A stretch of 64,000 bases of DNA from Harmonia axyridis (lineage: Eukaryota > Arthropoda > Insecta > Coleoptera > Coccinellidae): NCBI RefSeq assembly GCF_914767665.1, contig NC_059507.1:35025270-35089269 (forward strand). The letters run 5' to 3'. The first letter of the stretch is position 1. Every line of letters starts with the position of its first letter. A model generated the notes under the pieces. It saw only the letters and a program-made list of their open reading frames with translations, was not told where the DNA came from and did no database searches. The position numbers and the translations under genes were made by a program. Of the stretch, positions 10,967-21,837 are shown piece by piece.

Positions 10967-11680
10967 CAAAAAGCACTGATGTATTTCAAGAATATTCATG
11001 AAAAAATCCTGCAAACAATACTTATAAAAAGTGCAAAATACTAATTTTGAGAAAATTAAAAAAAAACACAATTTTTCAATGAAAGTTGGAACTGTTGTGA
11101 TATTCCAAACTTTAACTTATCATGCAATCGTTCTGGCAATACCGCACATTATTTACGTCCTTTCTTTTCTGGAAAAATATCGACAAAATGACATATCACG
11201 AGAATGTTCCCTCTTAACTGCTAGCACTGATGTAGCGCGGCAGTAGATCATTTCCCGATCAACCCGCGTATATCACGGCAGAAAATGTGCCACGAGCAAC
11301 ATGTTTTCATTTCCTCGGCCGAATTTATGGCCTGTAATCCGAGTGTTTGTTCGCCACAGGAAGAGTCACTCATTCCAGAAACACATCACGTCGTCACTTC
11401 GGCAAGCCGAATTCGACCGAGATCGATGGGAGGCAGCATCCCTCCGTTTATTTATGGATCAGGAGGACGATATGCAAATTTTTCCCGGAGACACACGTGG
11501 GCCACGCAACTTTCTCCTTCGTTGAAAAGGAAAAAGTGAATTTTTTTCGGTTTGGGTCTGTTTCAATTTCGTGGAATCGGGGATTGGGATAGAGTTCGCA
11601 GATAGGGGTATTTTTGTGATGAAAAATAAAGATTAGGCTTCATTCCTCTGAAAATTTCCATAGTTATGTGGAAGAAATTA
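10967..11680. other. Unannotated sequence with a CpG-rich island at about 11240-11520
   Basis: The first 250 bp are AT-rich. The island contains several CpGs (for example CATCACGTCGTCACTTCG and AATTCGACCGAGATCGATG) and is open in all three forward frames for 70-85 codons. That reflects base composition more than coding: none of the three peptides is recognisable. Confidence 0.4.
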
Positions 11681-11682
11681 TA

Positions 11683-12612
11683 AAGGGTGTTTTTTTAGAG
11701 CTATAGAACTTCAAATTGCAATAAAACAACGATGGATTATTCGATTGACATGAATTTTATTTATCCGCAAGATAATCTTGTGGCATTACCTTTTAAATAT
11801 GATTTCTGGCATATGACCTCCACGGCTGGCTCGGATATAGTCCAATCTGGACGTCCAATTTTCGATGACTTTTTCCAACATTTGTGGCAGTATATCGGCA
11901 ATAACACGCGAATGTTGTCTTCCAAATGGTCAAGGGTTTGTGGATTATCCGCAAAGACCAATGACTTTACATAGCCCCACAGAAAGAAGTCTAGCGGTGT
12001 TAGATCACAAGATCTTGGAGGCCAATTCACAGGTCCAAAACGTGAAATTAGGCGGTCACCAAACGTGTCTTTCAATAAATCGATTGTGGCACGAGCTGTA
12101 TGACATGTTGCGCTGTCTTGTTGGAACCACAGATCCTGGACATCATGGTTGTTCAATTCAGGAATGAAAAAGTTAGTAATCATGGCTCTATACTGATCAC
12201 CATTGACTGTAACTTTCTGGCCATCATCGTTTTTGAAAAAGTAAGGACCAATGATTCCACCAGCCCATAAAGCGCACCAAACAGTCATTTTTCTGGATGT
12301 AACGGTGTTTCGACATACACTTGAGGATTAGCTTCACTCCAAATGCGGCAGTTTTGTTTGTTGACGTAGCCATTCAACCAGAAGTGCGCTTCATCGCTAA
12401 ACAAAATAAATGCGCGATACGTATTCCGCACAGAACCATTATTTTCGAAATAAAATTGCACTATTTGCAAACGTTGTTCAGGCGTGAGTCTATTCGTGAT
12501 GAATTGCCAAACCAAACTGAGAATAAACTACTTGACAGCTGTTAAATCGGTTCGCCATCTCGAACAGTAATGCCAACTTAAAGTTATATACCTCGAAAAA
12601 AAAAACACCCGT
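11683..12612 (-). mobile_element. Family A copy A4 (frame restored by a 10-bp deletion)
   Basis: Complete copy on the minus strand with TA at 11681-11682 and 12613-12614 and both ends. At the shared junction it has its own 10-bp deletion, reading GCGCATTTATTTTG, which is different from the 7-bp loss in A2. The result is again one frame across stub and catalytic domain (NTYRAFILFSDEAHFW). Confidence 0.92.
11785..12515 (-). pseudogene. A4 fused transposase frame with two frameshifts
   Basis: The frame opens at an ATG upstream of the usual one (MVWQF); the usual ATG has become ACG. It crosses the repaired junction into FSDEAHFWLNG and ends at 12285, because one A is missing in the run after HPEK. 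The next frame (12288-11761) carries the second Asp block (QQDSATCH, with Ser for Gly) and SCDLTPLDFFLWG. A second one-base loss after DNIR scrambles the C-terminus. All catalytic acids are present, but in broken frames. Confidence 0.82.
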
Positions 12613-12614
12613 TA

Positions 12615-14546
12615 GCTGAAAATTATGGGGGAGTCAGGAGAGCCAACTGCATCCGTAGAGACCTTAAAACTGTGTATAGGTCAATAGAATGTATTAATGA
12701 TCTCTCAGCCTTCAGGACAGTATTTCCTCTTTTTTTTCGATATACGACTCTTCCAGGCTTGAAATAGTTATTCCATATTAACACAAAAAATCAGTAGCTG
12801 ATCGCTTCTGGAGTCACGGAAAATAGTATATTATTTCACAAGGAGGAGAAGTGTCACTTTTCATGAAAAGTCACTTCAACTCCGAATGAAATATGCTATT
12901 TTTTTTTCAAACGTTTTGTAATTCATACAATCAAATTCTGAACAAAATCGTACGAGAATATATCAGATTTGCACAGCTCTCATGGTTACATTTCATCATT
13001 TCATGTTGGTACTTCCAACTCTCCGTCAGCCGTCGCGGATTTATCTGTCACTTCATCGTTTATTTTCATTTCTGCTCAGAAGTCAAGTCGTGAACAATAA
13101 CAAATACAATATCTACTGTACACCTAGTAATATCGAAATTCCTGGAACTTTCCTAAATAGAAATATATCAAGTAGATCCTGTGTTATCTCGAACTTATCT
13201 AATAGTATAGAAGAAGTTGTTTCATGAAATGGAAGGTAGAATCAAGCAAAATTATTACATCTCGTATGGCTACTATTTACATTTATTTTGCAGAATTGTT
13301 GATCTCTCCAGGGTGAAAAGATTCGAAAATACTATTATGTACAATCCACACATAAGTATTTATATATTTAAGAACTGCATTTGATATCCAAAAGGATTGA
13401 AATAACTAAAAATATTTTTGATGAAGAATATTGTACACTATGTTTTCTTTACGGATAAGTTATCGTAAAGCATTGATGAAATATATTGTAACATAACTAA
13501 CCTAACAATTTTAGCAGATATATCATTAGTGTTCAAAATAAATGATTGAGACAATTATAATTCTCATCAACAATATTAATGCACTTATATTTTTGATTAC
13601 TAAAGAAGAATTACTGCAATTGTGTTAATATGTGATTTTATGAAAATAAATGAGATTTGTTTTGATATATTCTATTCATTCTATAATAATTTGAAAATTG
13701 AATGAACTCTCAGTCCATATTTTTTAAAGTAAAATTATTGAAAACTTTGATTGTTACATTAGAATGCATAATATATCCCTGCATTGAATGATAATCCAGG
13801 TATGAAGTGGTTACGTTTGTAGTACCTTTGTCAATTGTATTTATAATGGGAACGTTCAAAATTTGACTACTCGATGCAAGAATATAGCTAGCCAAAATTT
13901 TAGCAATATCCAGTTTTTTCTGTGCTGCTGTTCTACATAACTTTCAGCAACAGAAGAGCTCTTCCATCCTCCAAGTCATTTCAAGGATATTATATTTTCT
14001 CCTTTATTTAGCAGGTGAGAGGTAGATAATTATTTATTGTTATACTGCTCAGCTCGATTCTTCTGAATGCACCAGAATATCTGATAATTAATATTATCTG
14101 CAATTTTGTCCCAAAATTATGATCATGTCCTGCCAAACTTCAGATAAGATAATATTGAGGATGATATACATATCTTGACATCGAGGAATTCAAAAACTTT
14201 TCTGTCTTCAAATTCTAAAACCTCAGATTTTTTTGGAATATATTTTCTTGACAAAGATTTTAATAAAGGTTGTCATTTCGAATAATTCGATTTCGAAAAT
14301 CAATATTATGTTATCGGTTGAGTACCTATACAACAATACAACGAATGGGTTTTCTCTTCCACAAATTTGACCACATTGAGCCATCAACTTTTGAACATAA
14401 TTCTAACCGTCCATTAGTATGATATATGGTTTCAATTTTCATAATGCAACATTAATCAATTGTACAATATAACTTTGGTCAATAAAAATGAATTAGAATT
14501 ATTCATTCTTGTCCTTAGTAACCAATTAATCATTTCCTTAGCAACC
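12615..14546. other. AT-rich sequence with one fragment of family K
   Basis: About 12940-13060 matches the interior of the inverted-repeat element at 7272-7599 in opposite orientation (shared CGAGAATATATCAGA and TTTATCTGTCA blocks), so it is probably a relic of that family. The rest, especially 13260-14500, is strongly AT-rich, without recognisable genes or clear repeats. Confidence 0.45.
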
Positions 14547-14599
14547 ACTTTTCCCTCCGCCGGAGGGAAAAGTATTTTTCCCTCCGGCGGAGGAAAAGT
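14547..14599. repeat. Tandem pair of C+G-rich palindromes
   Basis: 14547-14573 is a perfect palindrome with 13-bp arms (ACTTTTCCCTCCG and its complement) around one central C. It is followed at once by a near copy (about 14576-14599) with one base missing in the second arm. The pair as a whole is also close to palindromic. The block is far more C+G-rich than the several hundred bases around it. It may be the core of an old foldback element. Confidence 0.8.
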
Positions 14600-15166
14600 A
14601 GAACTTTTCGATGATCCTGTCAGTCGAGAAAAGACGTTGTTATTGTACGTTTGAAAAAAAAAGATTTTTCGATATTCTCCTTGAATTTTCCATGGTTCCA
14701 TGGTGATATGATCAGCTTGAAATTTCGAATGAAGATAAGAATTGTTGTTATAATCACAATAATATGATTTTTTTTCCATATTCATCTTCAATTCTGTATG
14801 GTTTTGGTAATGCAATCAACATGAATTTTTGTTAGAAGCTTGGAATTTTCATTGAACATTCAAATCTGCATTTTTTTAATTACCGAGAAAACAAAATTTG
14901 AAACCGCCAAATTTTCGAAACCCCTGGATTAATTTAGCTGATAAGCTAACTTTACTGCCGGCATTCGAGATTGGAATCTACCTTGATAATTTCAAAAGTC
15001 TAGTTCTTTCAGTTAGAGATTTATCGTATTTACGGATGAACAATGAAATAAAATCGAATTTGATGACAGATCAGTCATCAGCTAGTCTAACCTCTAGTCT
15101 CTAAGTTTAAAAAAACTTTTATCGAAAAATGTCATTGCTTTGTTATGTACCACATAGCGCTGTCAT
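14600..15166. other. Unannotated AT-rich sequence
   Basis: No coding or repeat signal that I can support. The frames here are short and unlike known proteins. Confidence 0.35.
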
Positions 15167-15739
15167 AGAGCAATAAACATAGATAGAGTAAATATACGCA
15201 ATTTTATATGTCCCCAACATGGGTAGATTACGTTGTCGGATTGTGATATATTTTCAAATCCATAATTTCACTATATCGTTATGAATATATTTTATATCGA
15301 AGGAAATATATTTATTTGAGTGATCATCAATTAAATATGTAAATTTGAATATTTGGAATCCGATATTTTTCCTAATTGTCACATATTCAATAAGCAGAAT
15401 AATTATTATTTTCAGTATCCACCTGCTGAAATCCAGGATTGGAAACTTTTGCTCTTCTAGTGTTGTCGGTTGTTTCACATCGCTCGTGGCGAGTTTGAAG
15501 TTTGTTTTTTGAATTCCTGATATATTTTTCTCAATATATTTTGAGTTAATATGAAACTTTGATTCACTATGGGAGATAAGAAGTTCGTTTTTTGTGGAGA
15601 AACTCGCGAATTGAGTGAAATATCGTATCACTGATATGTTTTCATTTCCGCACCCCTTATGTCACATTTGATAGATCATATTTGGAAAAAACTTCGCTTA
15701 CTGAAAATGACGTATTTCCTCTATCTTCAGATATATTAA
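15167..15739 (+). mobile_element. Family Z non-autonomous element, copy Z2
   Basis: Starts AGAGCAATAAACATAGATAG and ends near TTTCCTCTATCTTCAG, a decayed version of the Z inverted ends. Similar over its length to Z3 (26172-26760), sharing the TGTCCCCAACATGG and GATTACGTTGTCGGATTG blocks near the left end. The 125-codon minus frame inside is not kept in Z3. Non-coding. Confidence 0.78.
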
Positions 15740-16400
15740 TTGATAAATAAATAATTGTAGAAGGTACAGAACCTCTTCAAAGTCTCTAATATTTTTCAGG
15801 ATGATAAATTCCTGTTTGAACCCTTGAGCGTCGCCTCATCGGATTCTCAAAATCGTAACACTATTCCTTTTAAATTCCCCATCTCCAAACATTTCCAAAG
15901 CTCCATTATCCGAAACAACAAACGGGAATACCGGAAGCAAGCAAAAACAATACAGGAAGCGTCCTCTCTATCACTCCACCCTATCTCATCTTCGTCCAGA
16001 ATGAAAGTTTACTCGCAGCCTCCTCAATCGGTCCATAGAAAGCGTGTCGACTCATCCTAGAAAGGGATTAAAGCAACCCTCGGAAACCTCCGCACAGCAT
16101 GCTGTTTAATTTATTATCCTGAATATTATGCAAATTATACGCTTCTTCGATAAACAGCGTTCCACATTTTCATCCTCACTCTAGACTCGTTTTCTGCTAT
16201 TATTTCTATTTCGGGATTCTTCTTTTCGGTACTCGGAAGGCGTGATGGATCGCTTTGGCGAAAAAAATAGAATGATGGGTCTGTTTACGAGGAAATTTTC
16301 CGTTTCTTAGGCAGGAATAAACGTTGAGTTACTTTCGCAGGGTTATGATAGTTCTTTGAACTTCGTCAGATGAAATAGATGAGTACGAAATGAATAAAAA
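15740..16400. other. Unannotated sequence
   Basis: Mixed composition. 15830-16080 is less AT-rich and holds a 78-codon Ser/Lys/Arg-rich forward frame with no recognisable domain. Nothing else is evident. Confidence 0.35.
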
Positions 16401-16430
16401 ATAAATAATAATAATAATAATAATAATTTA
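16401..16430. repeat. (ATA)n microsatellite at the 3' end of a LINE
   Basis: About nine AAT/ATA units. It sits directly next to AATTTATTCACCACC, the reverse complement of a 3' end ending in AATAAATT, so on the minus strand it is the simple-repeat tail of the retrotransposon remnant described next. Confidence 0.85.
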
Positions 16431-16830
16431 TTCACCACCAAATAGATTACATATTTCATATAAGTTCATTATCTCAAAATTAACATTACCTCGATTTAAA
16501 ATGTTGTATATATGTGATCTCGAAGTTAAACGAGGAACACCGAAATACAGTGATGAGAGCAAACCCATTGAATCTACCTGATCGTTCACAATTTAATAAA
16601 TTAAATCATTGATACCATGTTTTTTCCAAGTGAAGCGTTCTCAAACTCATGCAGATTACTGTAGTTTTTATCTGGATAAGAAGCAAGTTTTTTCAGGAAG
16701 AGGTTCTCAATGATATTTCTTTATACCCTTTCAATACAATCAACGTATTTTTTATTCCATACTACACTGCAATATGTCAGTTTACTTTTAACAAATTGTG
16801 GCAAACAAGAGTCAATAAACCGACGATCAA
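16431..16830 (-). pseudogene. Non-LTR retrotransposon 3' fragment (C-terminal part of reverse transcriptase ORF)
   Basis: Read on the minus strand, the translation contains LTYCSVVWNKKYVDCIERV and, after an in-frame stop, a region ending FGVPRLTSRSH near the C-terminus. These are the thumb and tail landmarks of jockey/CR1-like LINE proteins (typically YGSVVWxPxY..IERVQ, then a Pro-Arg-Arg-Ser-Arg tail). AATAAA followed by a trinucleotide tail marks the 3' end at 16401-16430. The 5' part is missing, as is usual for truncated LINE insertions. Several stops make it inactive. The clade assignment is tentative. Confidence 0.7.
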
Positions 16831-16869
16831 AGGATTATCTTCTCCCATGAAAACGTAGAATACGTGGTT

Positions 16870-17256
16870 TCCTTGACGACAATTTTTATCTCCGGAACAA
16901 TAAAACAGATGACCATCACAATAGGATGGCCAATAAGTCCAGTTGAGCTTATTTTAACGAGAGGTTGCACATAAAAAAGCTATAACGATAATTGGCGCAT
17001 TATTCGATCATAAAATTTAATGTTCACATTTGAATTCCAACGAAATTCCATTGGGGAAATGAATTGAGATCAAATGAGTTCAAATACAGACATTTTATAT
17101 TCAACGTCATCCGAAGAAAGCGCATTCAAGTGATAGCCATATGTTTTTCTGTTTATTTTATATCATCAGAAAGACGTAAGCTTTGCCTTTGATAAAGAAG
17201 CACTCAAAATTTTCCGACTTCAAATTTCATATTCATAGCGTTTTTAGAATTCGTAT
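16870..17256. other. Unannotated AT-rich sequence
   Basis: Nothing recognisable. Bounded by the LINE remnant and the palindromic element that starts at about 17257. Confidence 0.35.
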
Positions 17257-17739
17257 GCTGATTCCGAAAATGTATCACATGTTGATTCCAATTGGTACAG
17301 GGTGGACAAAAATATAATAGTTTTGTGTGTGCTCATAAAGTAACGCATAACATTCTTCATCAGTTAAATTAACAATATTATCGAAAATACTTATTGTCTA
17401 GCGGCAATTGGTTTGAATGTAACACCTTGTAGTTTGTTTCATTTCCAGATTAATAAAAATGTATAAAAATAAGAAACGATTTCTTTCATATTCTGCCTGC
17501 TAGATCACAAGTACCAAACATGTTTGGAAACAGCTCATTTTTATTAATCTGAAAATGTAACAAACTACAGAGTGTTACATTCAAACCAATTGCCGCTAGA
17601 CAATAAGTATTTTTGATAATATTGTTAATTTAACTAATAAAGAATGTTACGCGTTACTTTATGGTCACATACAAAACTATTGTATTTTTGTCCACCTGTA
17701 CCAATTGAAATGAACACGTGAGACATTTTTGGAATCAGC
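17257..17739. mobile_element. Large palindromic element, arms about 200 bp
   Basis: The two halves are reverse complements with scattered mismatches. The left arm runs GCTGATTCC, CAATTGGTACAGGGTGGAC and TCTAGCGGCAATTGG; the right arm shows the same blocks inverted, ending GGAATCAGC. The central 70 bp or so (about 17465-17535) are unpaired and contain a Lys/Asn-type AT-rich spacer. There is no coding capacity. The internal ACAGGGTGGAC motif could mark the original element end, with the outer 30 bp of symmetry being flanking DNA. Only one copy is in the window. Confidence 0.8.
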
Positions 17740-17798
17740 TCAGCTAGAGTAATCGGAAAATTGAGACAAAATGGGGGTGTTCCGTTTGAAAAAAATTT

Positions 17799-18603
17799 CG
17801 GAAGTTCCATTCATAGTTAGCTTCCAACACTTGGACTTCTATATTTTACCCGGATAGTACTATATTGTATCAAAACTGCAGACATTTTCACGGATTCGTT
17901 TGTCTGTGAGATGCTATCATCAATTTCGAGACATTCTGAGGAAAATATCTTGGCACCCCATTGTCAGATTATCGAGATTTGTGAGAAACAAATCACATAT
18001 CATATGTAAATGACATCAATAGTGATCACAATTGTGATCCCTGAAGATACCTATATGATTATGATTTTTCCATATTCCCCCATTACAGCTCGCGGTGCCT
18101 GGTTATGAACATTTTGGCTAACATATTTGATATTATTGGACATCAGATATATGAGGATTCAGTTATTATGGTCTCTCCTAAAAATTCTCACAATATGTCG
18201 TTTCACGGTCATGTGAATTATTCTGGCGTTATCTTGTGGCATGAAGAGATGTATCGAAGATCTTGGATTTTGTATCTCATTTCATAGCCAATGTGGAGCA
18301 GTGTATAAAAAATTATCGATGGCGGTGCCTAATATAACCAAGGAAGATCATTTCTCAGTCGGGTTCTGGCCGCCGAACATCCAAATTCCATCCCAACCAG
18401 AAATGAGAGCTCCCTGATTGATGAGCAAAAACCCCAAAAATTGCAAAAAATCCATTTTCAAAGCTCCATATCTCGAAAACTGTCCATTTTCGAGCTTTGT
18501 GTCTATAGACACTTCTGATCAGTTTATCAAGAACTACAACATATCAAAAATTCAGCCAAATTCACGGAAAGCCATTTCCCATAAGAAACGTGCGGGGTCC
18601 TTT
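17799..18603 (+). repeat. Dispersed repeat D, copy D2
   Basis: Inverted counterpart of 2165-2966. The two copies share blocks such as CATTTTGGCTAACATATTTG and CCTAATATAACCAAGGAAG. The longest frames differ between copies, so conservation is at DNA level only. D2 lies 60 bp after the large palindromic element; D1 has no such neighbour. Confidence 0.75.
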
Positions 18604-19173
18604 GTCTCACTTATTCACTAACACCCTATATACTCTGTGTTCTCTGTGTCGCTATAAAAATTTCTGTTTCGCCCTCGATTACAAACCCTGATGGCTTTGC
18701 CGGTTCCAATCCAGCCCGATCGAACAAAAATCCCTGTTATCAATCGCCGATTCCAGAATCCCGGGAGAAAACAATCGAGGGAAAAACACGATATTAATGT
18801 TGGACGACCGAGCCTTCAATTCGGTTTTTTCTGGTCGTTGGAAGGCTCTGATTGAGTGCCGGAACCCTTGCCAGCCAGTGAATTATACAATCGCTGACTT
18901 AACTGCAGGATCCGGATATCCGATTTGTCCCGACGAATGTTTACTCTCTACGTTCTTTACGGGGTGGTTATTTATGCCTAGGGAAATGGAAAAGTTACGC
19001 GTTTAGCGCTGCACGAGAAGTTTCTTTTCGAATTGGGGCGGGGGTGAGTTTTGAAAGAGGGTAGGTATGGAATGTTCCGATTTCGTGAAAACAAGATTAC
19101 AAGATGAGGGAATATTTAATGGTGTTTATCTTGACGCGATAAATGGAAATAGGGACATTTCTATGAAATAATA
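18604..19173. other. CpG-richer single-copy island
   Basis: 18660-19000 is visibly richer in C+G than its surroundings, with GATTCCAGAATCCCGGGAG, GTTGGACGACCGAGCC and ATCCGGATATCCGATTTG. A 69-codon frame covers part of it without a recognisable domain. It may be unique regulatory DNA; that is inference from composition only. Confidence 0.4.
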
Positions 19174-19285
19174 TAAGGTTTTTTTTTTCGAGGTATATAA
19201 CTTTAAGTTGACATTACTGTTCAAGATGGCGACCAATCTAACAGCTGTCAAGTGATTTATTCTCAGTTTGTTTTGGAAATTCATC

Positions 19286-19396
19286 ATGAATAGACTCACG
19301 CCTAAACAACGCTTGCAAATAGTGCAATTTCATTTCGAAAATAATGGTTCTGTGCGGAATACGTATCGCGCACTACGTCCATTTTATTTTGTTTAG
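19286..19396 (+). pseudogene. A5 N-terminal transposase stub, 36 codons
   Basis: Starts at the family ATG (MNRLTPKQRL, with Lys where most copies have Glu) and terminates at TAG 19394-19396 immediately after the deletion junction. Same length and end as the stub in A1. Confidence 0.72.
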
Positions 19397-20009
19397 CGAT
19401 GAAGCGCACTTCTGGTTGAAAGGCTACGTCAACAAACAAAACTGTCGCATTTGGAGTGAAGCTAATCCTCAAGTGTATGTCGAAACACCGTTACATCCAG
19501 AAAAACTGACTGTTTGGTGCGCTTTATGGGCTGCTGGAATCGTTGGTCCGTACTTCTTCGAAAACGATGTTGGCCAGAACGTTACAGTCAATGGTGATCG
19601 GTATAGAGCCATGATTATTAACTTTTTCATTCCTGAATTGAACAACCATGATGTCCAGGAGCTGTGGTTCCAACAAGACGGCGCAACATGTCACACAGCT
19701 CGTGCCACAATCGATTCATTGAAAGACACGTTTGGTGGCCGTCTAATTTCACGTTCTGGACCTGTGAATTGGCCTTCAAGATCTTGTGATTTAACACCGC
19801 TAGACTACTTTCTGTGGGGCTATGTAAATTCATTGGCCTATGCAGATAAGCCACAAACCCTTGACCATTTGGAAGACAACATTCGCCGTGTTATTGCCGA
19901 TATACGGCCACAAATGTTGGAAAAATTCATCGAAAATTGGACGTCCAGATTGGACTACATCCGAGCCAGCTATGGCGGTCATATGCCAGAAATCATATTT
20001 AAAATGTAA
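19344..20009 (+). CDS. Family A transposase catalytic domain, 221 aa, N-terminally truncated (A5)
   Basis: Same architecture as the frame at 422-1087: a novel leader MVLCGIRIAHYVH, then FSDEAHFWLKG, QQDGATCHTAR and SCDLTPLDYFLWG. The catalytic acids sit at residues 19, 112 and 154, with 41 residues between the last two. No stop or frameshift in 221 codons. Differences from the family norm include AAGIVGPYFFENDVG. Since both A1 and A5 keep this frame open after the deletion, either the copies are young or some purifying force acts on the frame; sequence alone cannot separate these. Confidence 0.8.
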   Translation: MVLCGIRIAHYVHFILFSDEAHFWLKGYVNKQNCRIWSEANPQVYVETPLHPEKLTVWCALWAAGIVGPYFFENDVGQNVTVNGDRYRAMIINFFIPELNNHDVQELWFQQDGATCHTARATIDSLKDTFGGRLISRSGPVNWPSRSCDLTPLDYFLWGYVNSLAYADKPQTLDHLEDNIRRVIADIRPQMLEKFIENWTSRLDYIRASYGGHMPEIIFKM

Positions 20010-20113
20010 TGGCACAAGATTATCTTGCGGATAAATAAAATTCATGTCAATCGAATAATCCATCGTTGTTTTATTGCTATTTAAAGCTCTATAGCTCTAA
20101 AAAACACCCTTTA

Positions 20114-21080
20114 GTTGGTTAAAATGCCAAGCTACTTAGCTTGATGAATCCCTAATCGGGTGGTCCAACGAAGACCTATCACCTCGATTTTCCGACATTA
20201 AAATGAAAATGTGGAAAATCGCTCAGACCCATCAATTGCTGATTCGAGAGAAAATAACTTTTCCGCTCTTCGCATACCTGTAATTTCAACCCCCGGAGCG
20301 GAAAAACTGTTTTACTCTTCGAATCAGAAATTGACGTGTTCGAGCGATTTTCTACCTTTTCATATTAAAGCCAGAAAATCAAGGTGTAAAATTTTCATTG
20401 GACGATGTATATTGTTTCACCTAAGCATGTCACTGGATATTGTAACTTATTCATTAAGCAAAATTGAAAAATGAAGCGTTAATATGATATTGGTTCTTTC
20501 AACACTCCAAGATAGTATTAGGGTGCTTTAGATAACTTAACAAAATAGGTGGGAATAACAAGGTCTGTTTAGTCTAGATTCCCGGTTACTCGGGAATTAA
20601 AGAAAATGAAGAGCAATAAATAAAGGAATTGGAATTGGAAAATTGACAACACATTAACATGAAATTGAGAATATATAGGGTTAGAACTATATATAAGGGC
20701 ACTCCCGGGAAAGTTTGAATGAGTATTCGGAGGGTACTCATAACTCCTGAAACATCTGACGGATTTTCCCACTATCTGAAACCAGTATGCGGAAAATCAA
20801 ATCAATTTCCATCCCCTTTCCCCATCTCAGAGTCCGTCTCTGTCGCCGTTTTCTCATTATATTAACAAATTTCCCGGAGACCCGTTTTTCACCCTCTTAG
20901 GAAAATCACAAATCACCTATGAAAACCGTAAAGTTATCAGACCGGATACCCCATAAAATTTATTATTGTCATCGATAAAATAATAAACTACTGAAAATTT
21001 TACGACCGGCTATTGAAACTCTGATCCCCCTCCCCCCCACCAAGATCCCTTAGACAACGTGGTAGTCGATCGTAAAATTT
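20114..21080. other. Unannotated sequence with a possible RNase H-like LINE scrap at about 20570-20620
   Basis: At about 20575 the plus strand reads FPGYSGIKENEE, similar to the VPGHSGIKGNEEAD signature of RNase H domains in non-LTR elements and to the clearer piece at about 21850. It is short and soon hits a stop. The rest, to 21080, has mixed composition with no other recognisable content. Confidence 0.4.
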
Positions 21081-21089
21081 TAATCAAAT

Positions 21090-21420
21090 CGTAAAACCGA
21101 ATTCTTTATTAATTCGGTCTCGTCTGTTCCCGCTGTACGGCCGAGGCGCGGTCGTGTGTGTGCCGGAAAAGTCGATTTTCCCGCCATAATTATGATTTTT
21201 ATGTGCCGCCGCTTTGATGTTGCCGCTCGTACATTGTGAGCAGGCAGTTTTCGGGCCGGCAACGACGAGTTTGCGAAATTTTACGGTCGATTTGATTTCC
21301 TCGACGGCGGTTTCGGTTTTTCCGCGGTCGTCTTGAGATTTTCCGGGTTTTACGAGCCGCACGAGGGGTCAGGGTTTCGCCAGCTAGGTTTTTCTGGGTT
21401 TTTTTGCTTTGATACTGGAC
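21090..21420. other. CpG-rich single-copy island
   Basis: One of the most CpG-dense stretches in the window (CGGCCGAGGCGCGGTCGTG, GTGCCGCCGCTTTGATG). It is open on the minus strand for 60 and 92 codons, as expected from its base composition, and the peptides are not recognisable. It contrasts sharply with the AT-rich DNA around it and is not repeated in the window. Confidence 0.5.
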
Positions 21421-21837
21421 TGGATTGAAGGAATTTAGACCGATCCTTCATTTGATAGAAGAGAGCAATTTTGTTCCTCTAAAAGTGATGCCATTTTCTA
21501 ATGGCAGTTGCCTGAATAGCTCCGTGCAGACCGGAGAAAATTCCTATGAATTTTTCCACTTCTGCTAGTCCAGGTGAACTCCTTCAGGGGAATCCTTTTT
21601 TCTGGGCTCCTATTGTTAAGGAGCTTGCCTGAAATATTATTCTTCAAACCTACAGAAGGTTTCAAGTCTGCCAGGTGTAACCCTTGATGCCAGTGATGCC
21701 ACCTTGGGAAAATGATATCCTTCTGGTGGAGTGAATTTTTGAGGGAAACAAACTACGATTTTGAGTAGAAAAGACACATACCATCGATTCTGAGATGTAT
21801 TGGACTGCAAAAGAAATAGGCAAGAATTAGAAGATTT

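Larger units (their letters stand above)
19176..20111 (+). mobile_element. Family A copy A5 (catalytic frame intact)
   Basis: Complete copy with TA at 19174-19175 and 20112-20113. The left terminus is slightly eroded (AGG then a T run, without the GGGTG of other copies), which may weaken transposase binding. The N-terminal stub is 19286-19396. The junction is the unmodified family form, so stub and catalytic frame stay out of phase. Confidence 0.92.

Noticed and set aside
20569..20790. Full LINE RNase H domain at 20.6 kb
   Set aside because: Only about 12 residues resemble the motif before a stop; downstream text does not follow the LINE seen at 21838-22300, so it is mentioned only as a possible scrap.
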